Origin: Salipiger bermudensis HTCC2601
Lineage (GTDB): Bacteria; Pseudomonadota; Alphaproteobacteria; Rhodobacterales; Rhodobacteraceae
Length of the DNA: 64,000 nucleotides
NCBI RefSeq assembly: GCF_000153725.1
Contig: NZ_DS022277.1
Location: forward strand, 281,342-345,341
Direction of reading: 5' to 3'
The notes below the pieces were generated by a model. The model was not told the origin of the DNA, made no database searches, and saw only the letters and a list, made by a program, of their open reading frames with translations. This document shows positions 19,544-27,444 of this stretch, piece after piece. Position numbers and translations under genes: made by a program. The stretch's first letter is position 1. Each line of letters opens with the position of its first letter.

Positions 19544-21551
19544 GCTCGCCGCCCCGCGCCCCGGCCCGCGCCTGACCCTGCCGCGCATCGCCGGCTATGC
19601 CGAGCGCCCCGAGAGCGAGGAGGGCAAGCTCGACCGGCTGGGCCGGAAATTGATCGGTCTCGGCGTGGCCCGCACCGCGGGCCTGCGCCGCCATGGGCTG
19701 AGCGCGATCCTCACCGAGACCGCGCAGCACGAGGCCGCTCTGCGGCCGCTCACCGACGCAGAGCTGCGCGCCGCCGCCGAGGCGCTGCGCGCCCCGCTCC
19801 GGCTGGCGATCGCACAGGGACTGCCCGACGCGAAGATGCTTGGTCCGGCCTTCGCGCTGCTGCGCGAGGCCGCCGAGCGCACGCTCGGGATGCGCCACTA
19901 CGACGTGCAGTTGCTTGGCGCCTTCGCCATGCTGCGCGGCGCCGTGGCCGAGATGCGCACTGGCGAGGGCAAGACGCTCTGCGCGACGCTGGCAAGTTGC
20001 ACCATGGCGCTTGCCGGGGTGCCGGTGCACGTGATTACCGTCAACGACTACCTCGCCCTGCGCGACCGCGACCTGATGCGCCCGCTCTATGATTTCCTCG
20101 GTCTCTCGACCGGCGTGGTGCAGGCAGGCCAACAGGAGCCGGAGCGGGCCGCGATCTACCGCGCCGACATCGTCTTCGGCGCCAACAAGGAGATTGCTTT
20201 CGACTATCTCCGCGACCGCATGGTGCTGCGGCGCAACCCCGGCAACCTGCGCCGCAAGGTCGAGCGCCTCTCGGCCGAGGGTCCGGGCGCGGTGCTGCGC
20301 ATGCGCGGATTGCATTTCGCGCTGATCGACGAGGCGGACTCGGTGCTGATCGATGAGGCCCGCACACCGCTGGTGATCTCTGGCAGCACCGATGTGGCGC
20401 GCAATCAGGATCCGGGCTTCCTGCGCCGCGCGCTGCGCGCCGCGCGCCAGCTCGACGAAGGCAAGGATTACCGCATTCACCCCAACGAGCACCGGATCGA
20501 GATCACCCCCAAGGGCGCCGAGCGGCTCGAGATCATGGGCGAGTATGGCAGCGGACCGTTCCGGGTCGGAGTGATCCGCGATCACGCAGTGGTGCAGGCG
20601 CTCTCGGCGCTGCACCTGTTCCACCGCGACAACGATTACGTCGTGCGCGACGGCAAGGTCCAGATCGTCGACGAGAACACTGGCCGCATTCAGGAGGACC
20701 GGAGCTGGTCCGAGGGGCTGCACCAGATGATCGAGCTGAAGGAGGACGTCGAACTGACCGAGCCCCGCGCCACCCTGTCGCGGATCAGCTACCAGCGGGT
20801 ATTCCGGCGCTACCAGCGCCTCGCGGGCATGACCGGCACCGCCAGCGATGCGGCGTGGGAGCTCTACTCGGTCTACGGGCTCGGGGTGATCCGCATCCCG
20901 CCTCACAAGGGCGACCGGCGCCGCTTTGCCCGCGACCGGATCTTTGCCAGCGAGGCCGCGAAGTGCCGCGCCATCGCCGCGCGCACCGCCGAGCTGCATG
21001 ACACCGGCACCCCGGTGCTGATCGGCACCCGCTCGGTCGGGGCCTCGGAACGGATCAGCGCCGAACTGGCGCTCGCCGGTATTGCGCACCAGCTTCTGAA
21101 CGCGGTGCAGGATGCGGACGAGGCCGCGGTGGTGGCGCTGGCCGGCCAGCGCGGTGCGGTGACGGTGGCCACGAACATGGCTGGGCGCGGCACCGACATC
21201 AAGCTCGCGCCGGGCGTGGCCGAGCTTGGCGGGCTGCACGTGCTGCTGACCGTGCGCCACGACAGCCGCCGGGTGGACCGTCAGCTCGAGGGCCGCTGCG
21301 GACGGCAGGGCGATCCGGGCCGGGTCGAGCGCATGCTGTCGCTCGAGGACGAGCTGCTCGGCAGCAAGGGCGCGCGCTGGAACCGCCGCGCGGCACGGCT
21401 GCTCCGGCCTCTCGGCCCCGGCGTGGCGGCGCTGGCGTTTCGCGCCCGGCAACGCCGGGTCGAACGCATGCATGGCCGGATGCGCCACGACCTGCTCGCC
21501 GCCGACCGGGGGCTCGGCAGCCTCTTGGCGCTCTCGGGAGAGGCAGAATGA
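19536..21551 (+). CDS. SecA-like preprotein translocase ATPase, shortened paralogue
   Basis: 671 aa, against about 900 for housekeeping SecA. Walker A is MRTGEGKT with Lys146, Walker B is LIDEADSVLIDEA with Asp265-Glu266, followed by RTPLVISG. GMTGTAS, TNMAGRGTDI and LEGRCGRQGDPG mark NBD2. After the GRQGDPG motif only some 70 residues remain, so most of the helical scaffold/wing region and the C-terminal zinc-binding SEC-C tail are missing. This makes it a specialised SecA2-like motor rather than the general one. Location in the train behind the giant protein suggests it drives export of that protein or of another cluster product. The next gene overlaps it by 4 bases (ATGA). Confidence 0.9.
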   Translation: MSELAAPRPGPRLTLPRIAGYAERPESEEGKLDRLGRKLIGLGVARTAGLRRHGLSAILTETAQHEAALRPLTDAELRAAAEALRAPLRLAIAQGLPDAKMLGPAFALLREAAERTLGMRHYDVQLLGAFAMLRGAVAEMRTGEGKTLCATLASCTMALAGVPVHVITVNDYLALRDRDLMRPLYDFLGLSTGVVQAGQQEPERAAIYRADIVFGANKEIAFDYLRDRMVLRRNPGNLRRKVERLSAEGPGAVLRMRGLHFALIDEADSVLIDEARTPLVISGSTDVARNQDPGFLRRALRAARQLDEGKDYRIHPNEHRIEITPKGAERLEIMGEYGSGPFRVGVIRDHAVVQALSALHLFHRDNDYVVRDGKVQIVDENTGRIQEDRSWSEGLHQMIELKEDVELTEPRATLSRISYQRVFRRYQRLAGMTGTASDAAWELYSVYGLGVIRIPPHKGDRRRFARDRIFASEAAKCRAIAARTAELHDTGTPVLIGTRSVGASERISAELALAGIAHQLLNAVQDADEAAVVALAGQRGAVTVATNMAGRGTDIKLAPGVAELGGLHVLLTVRHDSRRVDRQLEGRCGRQGDPGRVERMLSLEDELLGSKGARWNRRAARLLRPLGPGVAALAFRARQRRVERMHGRMRHDLLAADRGLGSLLALSGEAE

Positions 21552-22294
21552 GCCCGGCGGAGCGGATCGCAGCAGTGCTTGCCCCCGTCGAACGTCCGCT
21601 GCTGCGCGAATACTCGGTCAAGGCGATCGGCGACGCGTTGCGCGAGGGGCGCTTTCTGGTGAGCTTCCCGCGCGGTGCGCTTGGCCCGGGCCCGTCGCGG
21701 GTGCTGCGCGGAATGCTCGATGAGCTCGGCGCACCGGCCGAGGGTGTGGCACGGCTCGAGCCGCTGCAGTCGCGCGCCGCGAGCCTGCATTTCGGGCTCG
21801 AGCCGGAAGGCGCGCACTGGGTGCTGAAATGCTATCTCGAGTTCGCCGACCGCGACCGGCCCGAACCAGGCCTTGCCTTCCTCGCGCTGAAATGGCGCGA
21901 CGATGGTGCATTTGCGCTCAGCGACTACCGCGATGCCGGGCCACTCCCCGCGCCGGAGCTCGCCAAAAGGATCACCGCCGGGCTGCCCGAGGGAGCGGTG
22001 CGCGATGCGCTGCTGAGCCTCGCCGCCCTGCCCACTCCGCAGCCGCTGACGCTGCTCGACGTGACGGAACCCGGCAACCCGCGTCGCTCGCTCGACCTCA
22101 ACCTCACGCCGCTCGGGGCGACGCTCGGCGACCACGCCGAGAGCCTTACCCGTCTTCTCGGACCGGCCTCCGCCCCGCTGCTCGCGCGAGAGGCCGCGCG
22201 CCCGCTCGGTCATGTCGCCGCCGGAACCGCCCGCGACGGGCGGCCCTTCGCGACGCTCTATTACGGCGCGCATCGGGTGCGGGGGGCGTTGTGA
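21548..22294 (+). CDS. Hypothetical protein, export/modification cluster
   Basis: 248 aa, soluble, no signal peptide or membrane helix, very Ala/Leu/Arg-rich. I do not recognise the family. A central segment around residues 78-95 (LHFGLEPEG then WVLKCYLEF) and a C-terminal segment (GTARDGRPFATLYYGAHRV) resemble the corresponding parts of the next gene product (VWGLKHADG then WEFYFYDY, and the C-terminus YTKGSVYGIL), so the two may be distant paralogues. Translation is coupled on both sides: ATGA overlap with secA-like and TGATG with the next gene. Confidence 0.7.
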   Translation: MSPAERIAAVLAPVERPLLREYSVKAIGDALREGRFLVSFPRGALGPGPSRVLRGMLDELGAPAEGVARLEPLQSRAASLHFGLEPEGAHWVLKCYLEFADRDRPEPGLAFLALKWRDDGAFALSDYRDAGPLPAPELAKRITAGLPEGAVRDALLSLAALPTPQPLTLLDVTEPGNPRRSLDLNLTPLGATLGDHAESLTRLLGPASAPLLAREAARPLGHVAAGTARDGRPFATLYYGAHRVRGAL

Positions 22295-23169
22295 TGGACG
22301 GACAGACCTCCGAAGGCATCCACCGTGCACGCCGCGCCGACCCGAGCCTCGACTTCTGTCTCTGGCCCTATGACCCGCCCGCGCTGCCCAACCGCGAGAG
22401 CTGGCAGAGCGCGGCGCTGCTATATCACTCCTTCGCCATCGCCGGGCTGGCGCCGAAGATGCTGGAGATCTGCGACGCGCTCGTCGGCGCCAACGGTCCG
22501 TTCCGCACCGTCTGGGGGCTCAAGCACGCCGATGGCCGGCTGAGCTGGGAATTCTATTTCTACGATTACGCCCGGTTGGGCCGGCGCTTCGACACCCGTG
22601 CCCTGCACCGCGCCATCGGCCCGCTTGTGCCGATCACCGCACCGCTCAGCGGCGACAGCCGGCCCTATTTCATGTTCTCGGTCGAGTTGACCGTTGATCA
22701 CCTGCAGGGTGGCGCCATCGACCAGATCGACCTTTATATCGGGAACCCCGGGAGCAGCGTCTCGTCGGGCATCTGCTATGGGCTGACGAAATCCGGCTTC
22801 GAGATGCGCAACTTCTACTTCTTCTTCAACGCGCTCTGCGAGGCCGACGCTATACGCGCCAAACTCGCCGAGACCGCGCAGGCGGCGGCTCCGGTCTCGC
22901 CAGATCATTGGCTCTGGCCCGGGATCACCGCGCAGACCATCGTGGTCGCCAACAAGCGCCACGCCGACGGGGTGTATTTCTCGCGCATCCCCGCCGACCA
23001 GACGCTGCTCTGCCTCGACCGACTGGGCTATCCCGAGCCGATCTGCGACTTCTTCCGCACCAACCTGCACCGCTTCGGGCATCTGCTCTTCGATATCGGC
23101 TACGATTGGGAGGCCACGCCCGAGGGCGGGGTCCGATACACCAAGGGAAGCGTCTATGGGATCCTCTGA
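22294..23169 (+). CDS. Hypothetical protein, export/modification cluster
   Basis: 291 aa, soluble; the ATG at 22294 overlaps the preceding stop. Aromatic-rich, strand-like segments recur (WEFYFYDY, YFMFSVELTV, IDLYIGNPG, MRNFYFFFNALCEAD), separated by helices, which would fit a barrel-type enzyme such as a PT-barrel, but I cannot assign a family and this is only a shape argument. No signal peptide. It overlaps the radical SAM gene by 14 bases, suggesting that the two work on the same substrate. Confidence 0.75.
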   Translation: MDGQTSEGIHRARRADPSLDFCLWPYDPPALPNRESWQSAALLYHSFAIAGLAPKMLEICDALVGANGPFRTVWGLKHADGRLSWEFYFYDYARLGRRFDTRALHRAIGPLVPITAPLSGDSRPYFMFSVELTVDHLQGGAIDQIDLYIGNPGSSVSSGICYGLTKSGFEMRNFYFFFNALCEADAIRAKLAETAQAAAPVSPDHWLWPGITAQTIVVANKRHADGVYFSRIPADQTLLCLDRLGYPEPICDFFRTNLHRFGHLLFDIGYDWEATPEGGVRYTKGSVYGIL

Positions 23170-24175
23170 CCGCCTCCGCCCCGACGCCGCGCTGAAGGCG
23201 CGCAAGGCGCTCGATCTACCCGGCGTGCGCGCCGGCGTGACCACGCCCAGGGCCATCGCGCCGGGCGAGCGGCTGTCGCTGCGCGATCACGACGACTACG
23301 TCAGCGTGACGATGGAATTTCGCTGCAACCTCAGATGCGTGCACTGCATGATCGAGGGCACGATGGACCGGCTGCAGCCGACCCCCGCGCCGCTTTTCGA
23401 CAAGGTGCTTGAGGAGCAGCGCGCACATCGCCGCTGGCGCGGTCTCATCCTGACCGGCTCCGAGATCACCCTGCGTGCCGACCTGCCCGATCTCGCCCGC
23501 GCCGCCCGCGCTGCCGGTTTCGAGCGGGTCCGCATCCAGACCCACGGTGTGCACCTGTCGCGGCCCGGGTATGCCGACCGGCTGCTCGAGGCCGGGGTGA
23601 ACGAGTTCTTCGTCTCGGTCGCCGGGGCCGGAGCAGCCAGCCATGACGCCATCACGCAGGTCCCCGGCGCGTGGGACAAGATGCTCGCGGGGATGGAGTA
23701 TCTCGACCGTCACGAGGATGTGCGGCTGCTGACCAACACGGTGATCACGTCGCTCTGCTATCGCGATCTGCCCGAAATCGTCGCCGCGCTTGGCCATCTC
23801 GAGCGGCTCGTGCAGATGGAGTTCTGGAACTTCTTCCCGATGGCCGAACGCGACGACAAGCGCCTTGCCGTCGCCTTCCCCGAGCTGATGCCCTACCTGC
23901 GCGATGCGATCCTCGCCGCGCGCGCGGCGGGCCGGTTCGTCGAGGTCAAGAACGTGCCCGAATGCCTGATGGGCGAGCTCTCGGACGCGCTGGTCAATGC
24001 CCAGCCGCTGCTGATGATCGACCCGGCCTTCTGGCAGGAATTCGACCGCAACCAGTTCCACCGCTGCCCGCACCGCGCCGCGTGCGCCTCGACCGAGTGC
24101 CTTGGCCTGACACCGGCCTATATCGCCCGCTTCGGCGACGAGGCCGAACAGCTACATCCGCTTATTTCGGATTGA
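23156..24175 (+). CDS. Radical SAM protein with extra C-terminal cysteines
   Basis: 339 aa. The 4Fe-4S/SAM motif CNLRCVHC gives Cys57, Cys61 and Cys64 (CX3CX2C). A TGSEITLRAD segment stands where the GGEPL-type SAM-binding motif is usual, and a TIM-barrel pattern follows (RIQTHGVHL, EFFVSVAGAG). Near the C-terminus Cys270, Cys304, Cys310 and Cys315 form a plausible auxiliary-cluster set like that of SPASM/twitch proteins. Such enzymes commonly modify ribosomal peptides or proteins; the PqqD-like neighbour supports a peptide or protein substrate, but no short precursor gene is evident, so the giant protein itself is a candidate. Substrate unknown. Confidence 0.88.
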   Translation: MGSSDRLRPDAALKARKALDLPGVRAGVTTPRAIAPGERLSLRDHDDYVSVTMEFRCNLRCVHCMIEGTMDRLQPTPAPLFDKVLEEQRAHRRWRGLILTGSEITLRADLPDLARAARAAGFERVRIQTHGVHLSRPGYADRLLEAGVNEFFVSVAGAGAASHDAITQVPGAWDKMLAGMEYLDRHEDVRLLTNTVITSLCYRDLPEIVAALGHLERLVQMEFWNFFPMAERDDKRLAVAFPELMPYLRDAILAARAAGRFVEVKNVPECLMGELSDALVNAQPLLMIDPAFWQEFDRNQFHRCPHRAACASTECLGLTPAYIARFGDEAEQLHPLISD

Positions 24176-24264
24176 AATTTTCTTTTCTCGCTCGCCCTAT
24201 CCGGATAGCCTTCGAAAACGGAAACCGGTGTGGGTGGCGAACTGACCCAGAGGGAGGGATCAAC

Positions 24265-25035
24265 GTGACGAAACAACTGATGATCTACGAGCGGGCTGTG
24301 CCGATCTCGTCCGAACGGCACCGCGACTGGTCGCTCGAGGCCGGCCGCAACTATGCGTTTGCGAAAGAGGTCAACTCGGTGCCGCTGCTTGCCGCCGAGT
24401 TCATCGCCGCCGCCACCGATTACGCCATCGTCTTCGCCGGTGACGACAAGAATATCTTCCCGTCGGTCATTCTCGGAATGCGCGCCAACGAGAACAACGC
24501 CGTCGATGCCGAGGGCAACTGGACCGGCGGCTACGTGCCCGCCTTCCTGCGCCGCTATCCTTTCGTCTTCGCCCGCTCCGACGACGGCAAGACCTTCACG
24601 CTCTGCATCGACGAGGAGCACGAGGGCTTTAACAAGGACGGCAAGGGCGAGCGCCTGTTCGACGCCGAGGGCAAGCGCACCCGCTACCTCGAGTCGATGC
24701 TGACCTTCACCCGCGAGTACCAGGGCCTCTTCGACCGTACGCAGCTGTTCTGCAAGCGGCTGATGGAGCACGACCTTCTGAAGCCCGCGCAGGCGCAGTT
24801 CAGCCTCCCCGGTGGCCAGTCGGCGCAGCTTGGCGGCTTCTTCACGCTCGACCGCGACAAGCTCAAGGCGCTGCCCGCCGAGGTGCTGGCCGAGATGGCC
24901 AAGACCGATGAGCTCGAGCTCTGCTACGTGCACCTGCAGTCGCTCAACAACCTGACGCCGATGGCGCGCCGCATCGCCGCGTCGCAGGCGGCGGCCCCGG
25001 AAGCTGACGAGGCAGCGGTCTCCGAAGACGCCTGA
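24265..25035 (+). CDS. SapC family protein
   Basis: 256 aa from the GTG at 24265, which has AGGGAGGG 6 bases upstream; the frame is open further left but without a ribosome site. The sequence matches the SapC family: an N-terminal 'YERAVPIS..RH' opening, NSVPLLAAEF, FAGDDKNIFPSVILGMR, RRYPFVFA, LCIDEEHEG and a C-terminal LNNL block. Function is unknown; the family is regularly found beside flavin-dependent halogenase-like genes, as here (stop and start overlap by one base). It is separated from the radical SAM gene by 89 bases, so it may have its own promoter. Confidence 0.85.
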   Translation: MTKQLMIYERAVPISSERHRDWSLEAGRNYAFAKEVNSVPLLAAEFIAAATDYAIVFAGDDKNIFPSVILGMRANENNAVDAEGNWTGGYVPAFLRRYPFVFARSDDGKTFTLCIDEEHEGFNKDGKGERLFDAEGKRTRYLESMLTFTREYQGLFDRTQLFCKRLMEHDLLKPAQAQFSLPGGQSAQLGGFFTLDRDKLKALPAEVLAEMAKTDELELCYVHLQSLNNLTPMARRIAASQAAAPEADEAAVSEDA

Positions 25036-26513
25036 TGCGGGTCACCATCGTCGGGGGTGGCTCGGCTGGCTGGATCGCGGCCGCCACGCTTCAGGCGCAA
25101 CTCAACGGGACCGGCCCCGGGCCGGTCTCGATCACCGTGGTCGAAAGCCCGAAGGCCCCGCGCATCGGGGTCGGCGAGGCCACGATCCCCACCATGCGCG
25201 ACATGCTGCGCCGCTTCGGCCTGTCCGAGCGCGGCGTGCTTGCGGCCTGCGATGCCAGCTTCAAGCACGGCATACGCTTTGATGACTGGTCCGGACCGGG
25301 CAGCCGCTGCCTGCACCCGTTCCATCGCCACGCCCTGCCCCGCGACATCGCCGCCCGCTGGCTGGCCTCTTCCGGAGAGCCGCCCTTCGCTGCCATCGCC
25401 TCGGCACAGGCGGCACTGATCGCGCATGAGCGCGCGCCCCGCCCCGCGGGTGCGCCCGAGTTCACCGGACCGGTGCCCTACGCGTATCACCTCGATGCCG
25501 AGAAATTCGCCGAATACCTCGCGGGCGAGCTGACCTCCAGGGGCGTGACCCGGCAGAGCGCCCATGTCACCGGGGTGCTGCGCGAGGGAGAGACCGTCAC
25601 CGCGCTTCGCACCGAGGACGGCGCGCCGCTCAGCGCCGATCTCTGGGTCGACTGCACCGGCTTTGCCGGGTTGCTGCTGCCCGAGGAGGGGCGCGACTGG
25701 GTGTCCTACGCCGATCGCCTGCTCTGCGACCGGGCGGTGACCATGCGGGTGCCCGAGGACGACCCGGCCTACACCCCGGCGCCCTTCACCCGGGCCCGCG
25801 CGCTCGAGGCGGGCTGGTGCTGGGATATCGGCCTGCGCCACCGGCGCGGGCGCGGCTACGTCTATTCCTCCGCTCATCTCAGCGATGACGAGGCCGAGGC
25901 AGCGCTGCGCGCCGAGGAGGGCCAGCACAGCGCCGAGCTGCCCGCCCGGGTAATCCATTTCACCCCCGGACGGCGCGCCGCGCCGTGGCAGGGCAACGTG
26001 GTGGCGCTTGGCCTTGCGGCGGGGTTCCTCGAGCCGCTGGAGAGCACCGGACTCTTCCTCGCGGATTTTGCCGCCCGCGCGCTGGTCGAGATGTTTCCCG
26101 CCGCGCCCGGCCTTCCGATGCAACCGCTGGCGCGGCGCTACAACGCGCTGCTGGCCGAGATGCACGACGATCTCGCCGATTTCCTCGCACTGCACTATGC
26201 GGTGGCGCAGCGCCGTGACACGACCTTCTGGCGCGATGCTGCAAAAGCCGCGCTGCGCTCGGAGCGGCTGCGCGAACTGCTCGAACTCTGGCAGCTGCGG
26301 CCGCCCTCATTCGCGGATTTCTCCTATCGCTACAGCCCTTTCTCGCACACCGCGTGGGAGTTCATTCTGCTGGGTATGGGGTGGCGTCCGGCCACCGCAC
26401 CAGCGGGCACGACGCCCTGCGCTGCCCCGGCCGAGGCGCTGACGCGCCAGATGCTCGACGCGCTGCCCGATCACGGAACCCTGCTGCGCCATCTTGCACA
26501 GGCATGCCGCTAA
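25035..26513 (+). CDS. Flavin-dependent tryptophan halogenase family protein
   Basis: 492 aa. The N-terminal dinucleotide fold GGGSAGW (residues 6-12) binds FAD. GVGEATIPTM follows, then DASFKHGIRF with Lys77 in the place of the catalytic lysine that forms the halogenating species. WCWDIGL stands for the family WxWxIP motif, with Gly replacing Pro. EPLESTG with Glu336 is the conserved acidic residue near the substrate. Family members halogenate tryptophan or aromatic groups and need a separate flavin reductase, which is not here. SapC-halogenase pairs have no proven role; given the neighbours, a protein-bound aromatic residue is a possible target. Confidence 0.85.
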   Translation: MRVTIVGGGSAGWIAAATLQAQLNGTGPGPVSITVVESPKAPRIGVGEATIPTMRDMLRRFGLSERGVLAACDASFKHGIRFDDWSGPGSRCLHPFHRHALPRDIAARWLASSGEPPFAAIASAQAALIAHERAPRPAGAPEFTGPVPYAYHLDAEKFAEYLAGELTSRGVTRQSAHVTGVLREGETVTALRTEDGAPLSADLWVDCTGFAGLLLPEEGRDWVSYADRLLCDRAVTMRVPEDDPAYTPAPFTRARALEAGWCWDIGLRHRRGRGYVYSSAHLSDDEAEAALRAEEGQHSAELPARVIHFTPGRRAAPWQGNVVALGLAAGFLEPLESTGLFLADFAARALVEMFPAAPGLPMQPLARRYNALLAEMHDDLADFLALHYAVAQRRDTTFWRDAAKAALRSERLRELLELWQLRPPSFADFSYRYSPFSHTAWEFILLGMGWRPATAPAGTTPCAAPAEALTRQMLDALPDHGTLLRHLAQACR

Positions 26514-26606
26514 ACCTCACTTCTGTGTGAGCCGGTGCGGACCAAGCTTGCCGCGTCGAGCAGCGGACGCCAGAACGGCCTCACCATCAACCGATCGGAC
26601 CTGCAG

Positions 26607-26912
26607 ATGCTGCGTATCTTGGCGCTCTGTGCGACCCTCACTGCCCTGCTTGTCACGACCCTCCTGCCAATGGGGGCCGAGGCCTCGTCGCGTTGCCCCA
26701 GCACTCTGACCTTCGAAGACGTCTGCGTCGCACCGGGCGTCGCGCTTCCGACCCGTGCTCCGGTCAAGAAGCCCTGCTTCACCTGCACGGTCCCCGCGGC
26801 CCGCGACCTTTCCGTGCAGCCCCGGGTGACCCGGCTTGCGCGGATCGCGCCCGATGACGCCCCTGCCCCGAGCCGACCGGTACGCCCCGACCTCCACCCG
26901 CCGCGGGCCTGA
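26607..26912 (+). CDS. Small putative secreted protein
   Basis: 101 aa from the ATG at 26607. The N-terminus is a clear signal-peptide shape (Arg, then a hydrophobic LALCATLTALLVTTLL stretch and a GAEA cleavage-type region), followed by a short Cys-containing, Pro/Arg-rich mature part with four cysteines. No family recognised. No strong ribosome site was seen, so the start and even expression are uncertain. A high-GC chance frame is the alternative. Confidence 0.4.
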   Translation: MLRILALCATLTALLVTTLLPMGAEASSRCPSTLTFEDVCVAPGVALPTRAPVKKPCFTCTVPAARDLSVQPRVTRLARIAPDDAPAPSRPVRPDLHPPRA

Positions 26913-26997
26913 TCTCCATTCCCTCTCATTGGCACCAAGAGGTGCCGGCTTTTCTGCGACGCCCCCGGGCGGTCGCATTCAATGGAGATACGACACG

Positions 26998-27444
26998 ATG
27001 ACAACCAACACCCATCTCCCGGCGCTGCTGCTGCCGGTCCTCGCCCCGCTCTACCGCGCCGCGGCCCCTCTTACCGAGCTCTGGCTCCGCGTGATCAGCG
27101 GCGTGGCGCTCATGGTCCACGGCTGGCCAAAGATCCAGAATCCCACCGGTGCCGCGGGCATGGTGGAAGGGCTCGGCTTCGCACCCGGCTGGCTCTGGTC
27201 GATCCTGCTTGCTGTGACCGAGTTCGGCGGCGGCCTGCTGCTGGTGCTCGGCCTGTTCACCCGCCTCGCCGCCGGCGGCACCACCGTCGTGCTGCTGGTG
27301 ACGGTCTACTTCCACTGGATCGCACGGGACGAGGGCTACAGCGGCGCCGAGTTGTCATTGATCTGGTCGGCGGTGACCCTCACCTTCCTCGCCAAGGGCG
27401 GCGGCCGCTATTCTCTCGACCGACTGCTCGGGAAAGAACTGTGA
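26998..27444 (+). CDS. DoxX family membrane protein
   Basis: 148 aa; ATG at 26998 with GGAGA about 10 bases upstream. Four hydrophobic helices, with the DoxX hallmarks LRVISGVALMVHGWPKI, FGGGLLLVLGLFTRLAA and a final helix followed by a basic tail. DoxX proteins sit in the inner membrane and are linked to thiol or quinone-dependent oxidation and stress defence, without a settled reaction. The stop overlaps the start of the downstream VOC gene (TGATG), so the two form an operon. Confidence 0.85.
   Translation: MTTNTHLPALLLPVLAPLYRAAAPLTELWLRVISGVALMVHGWPKIQNPTGAAGMVEGLGFAPGWLWSILLAVTEFGGGLLLVLGLFTRLAAGGTTVVLLVTVYFHWIARDEGYSGAELSLIWSAVTLTFLAKGGGRYSLDRLLGKEL

Noticed and set aside
24172-24200. 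Promoter TTGAAA-n17-CCCTAT before the SapC gene
   Set aside because: The -35 is acceptable but the -10 is poor and the -35 overlaps the end of the radical SAM gene; too weak to list as a feature.
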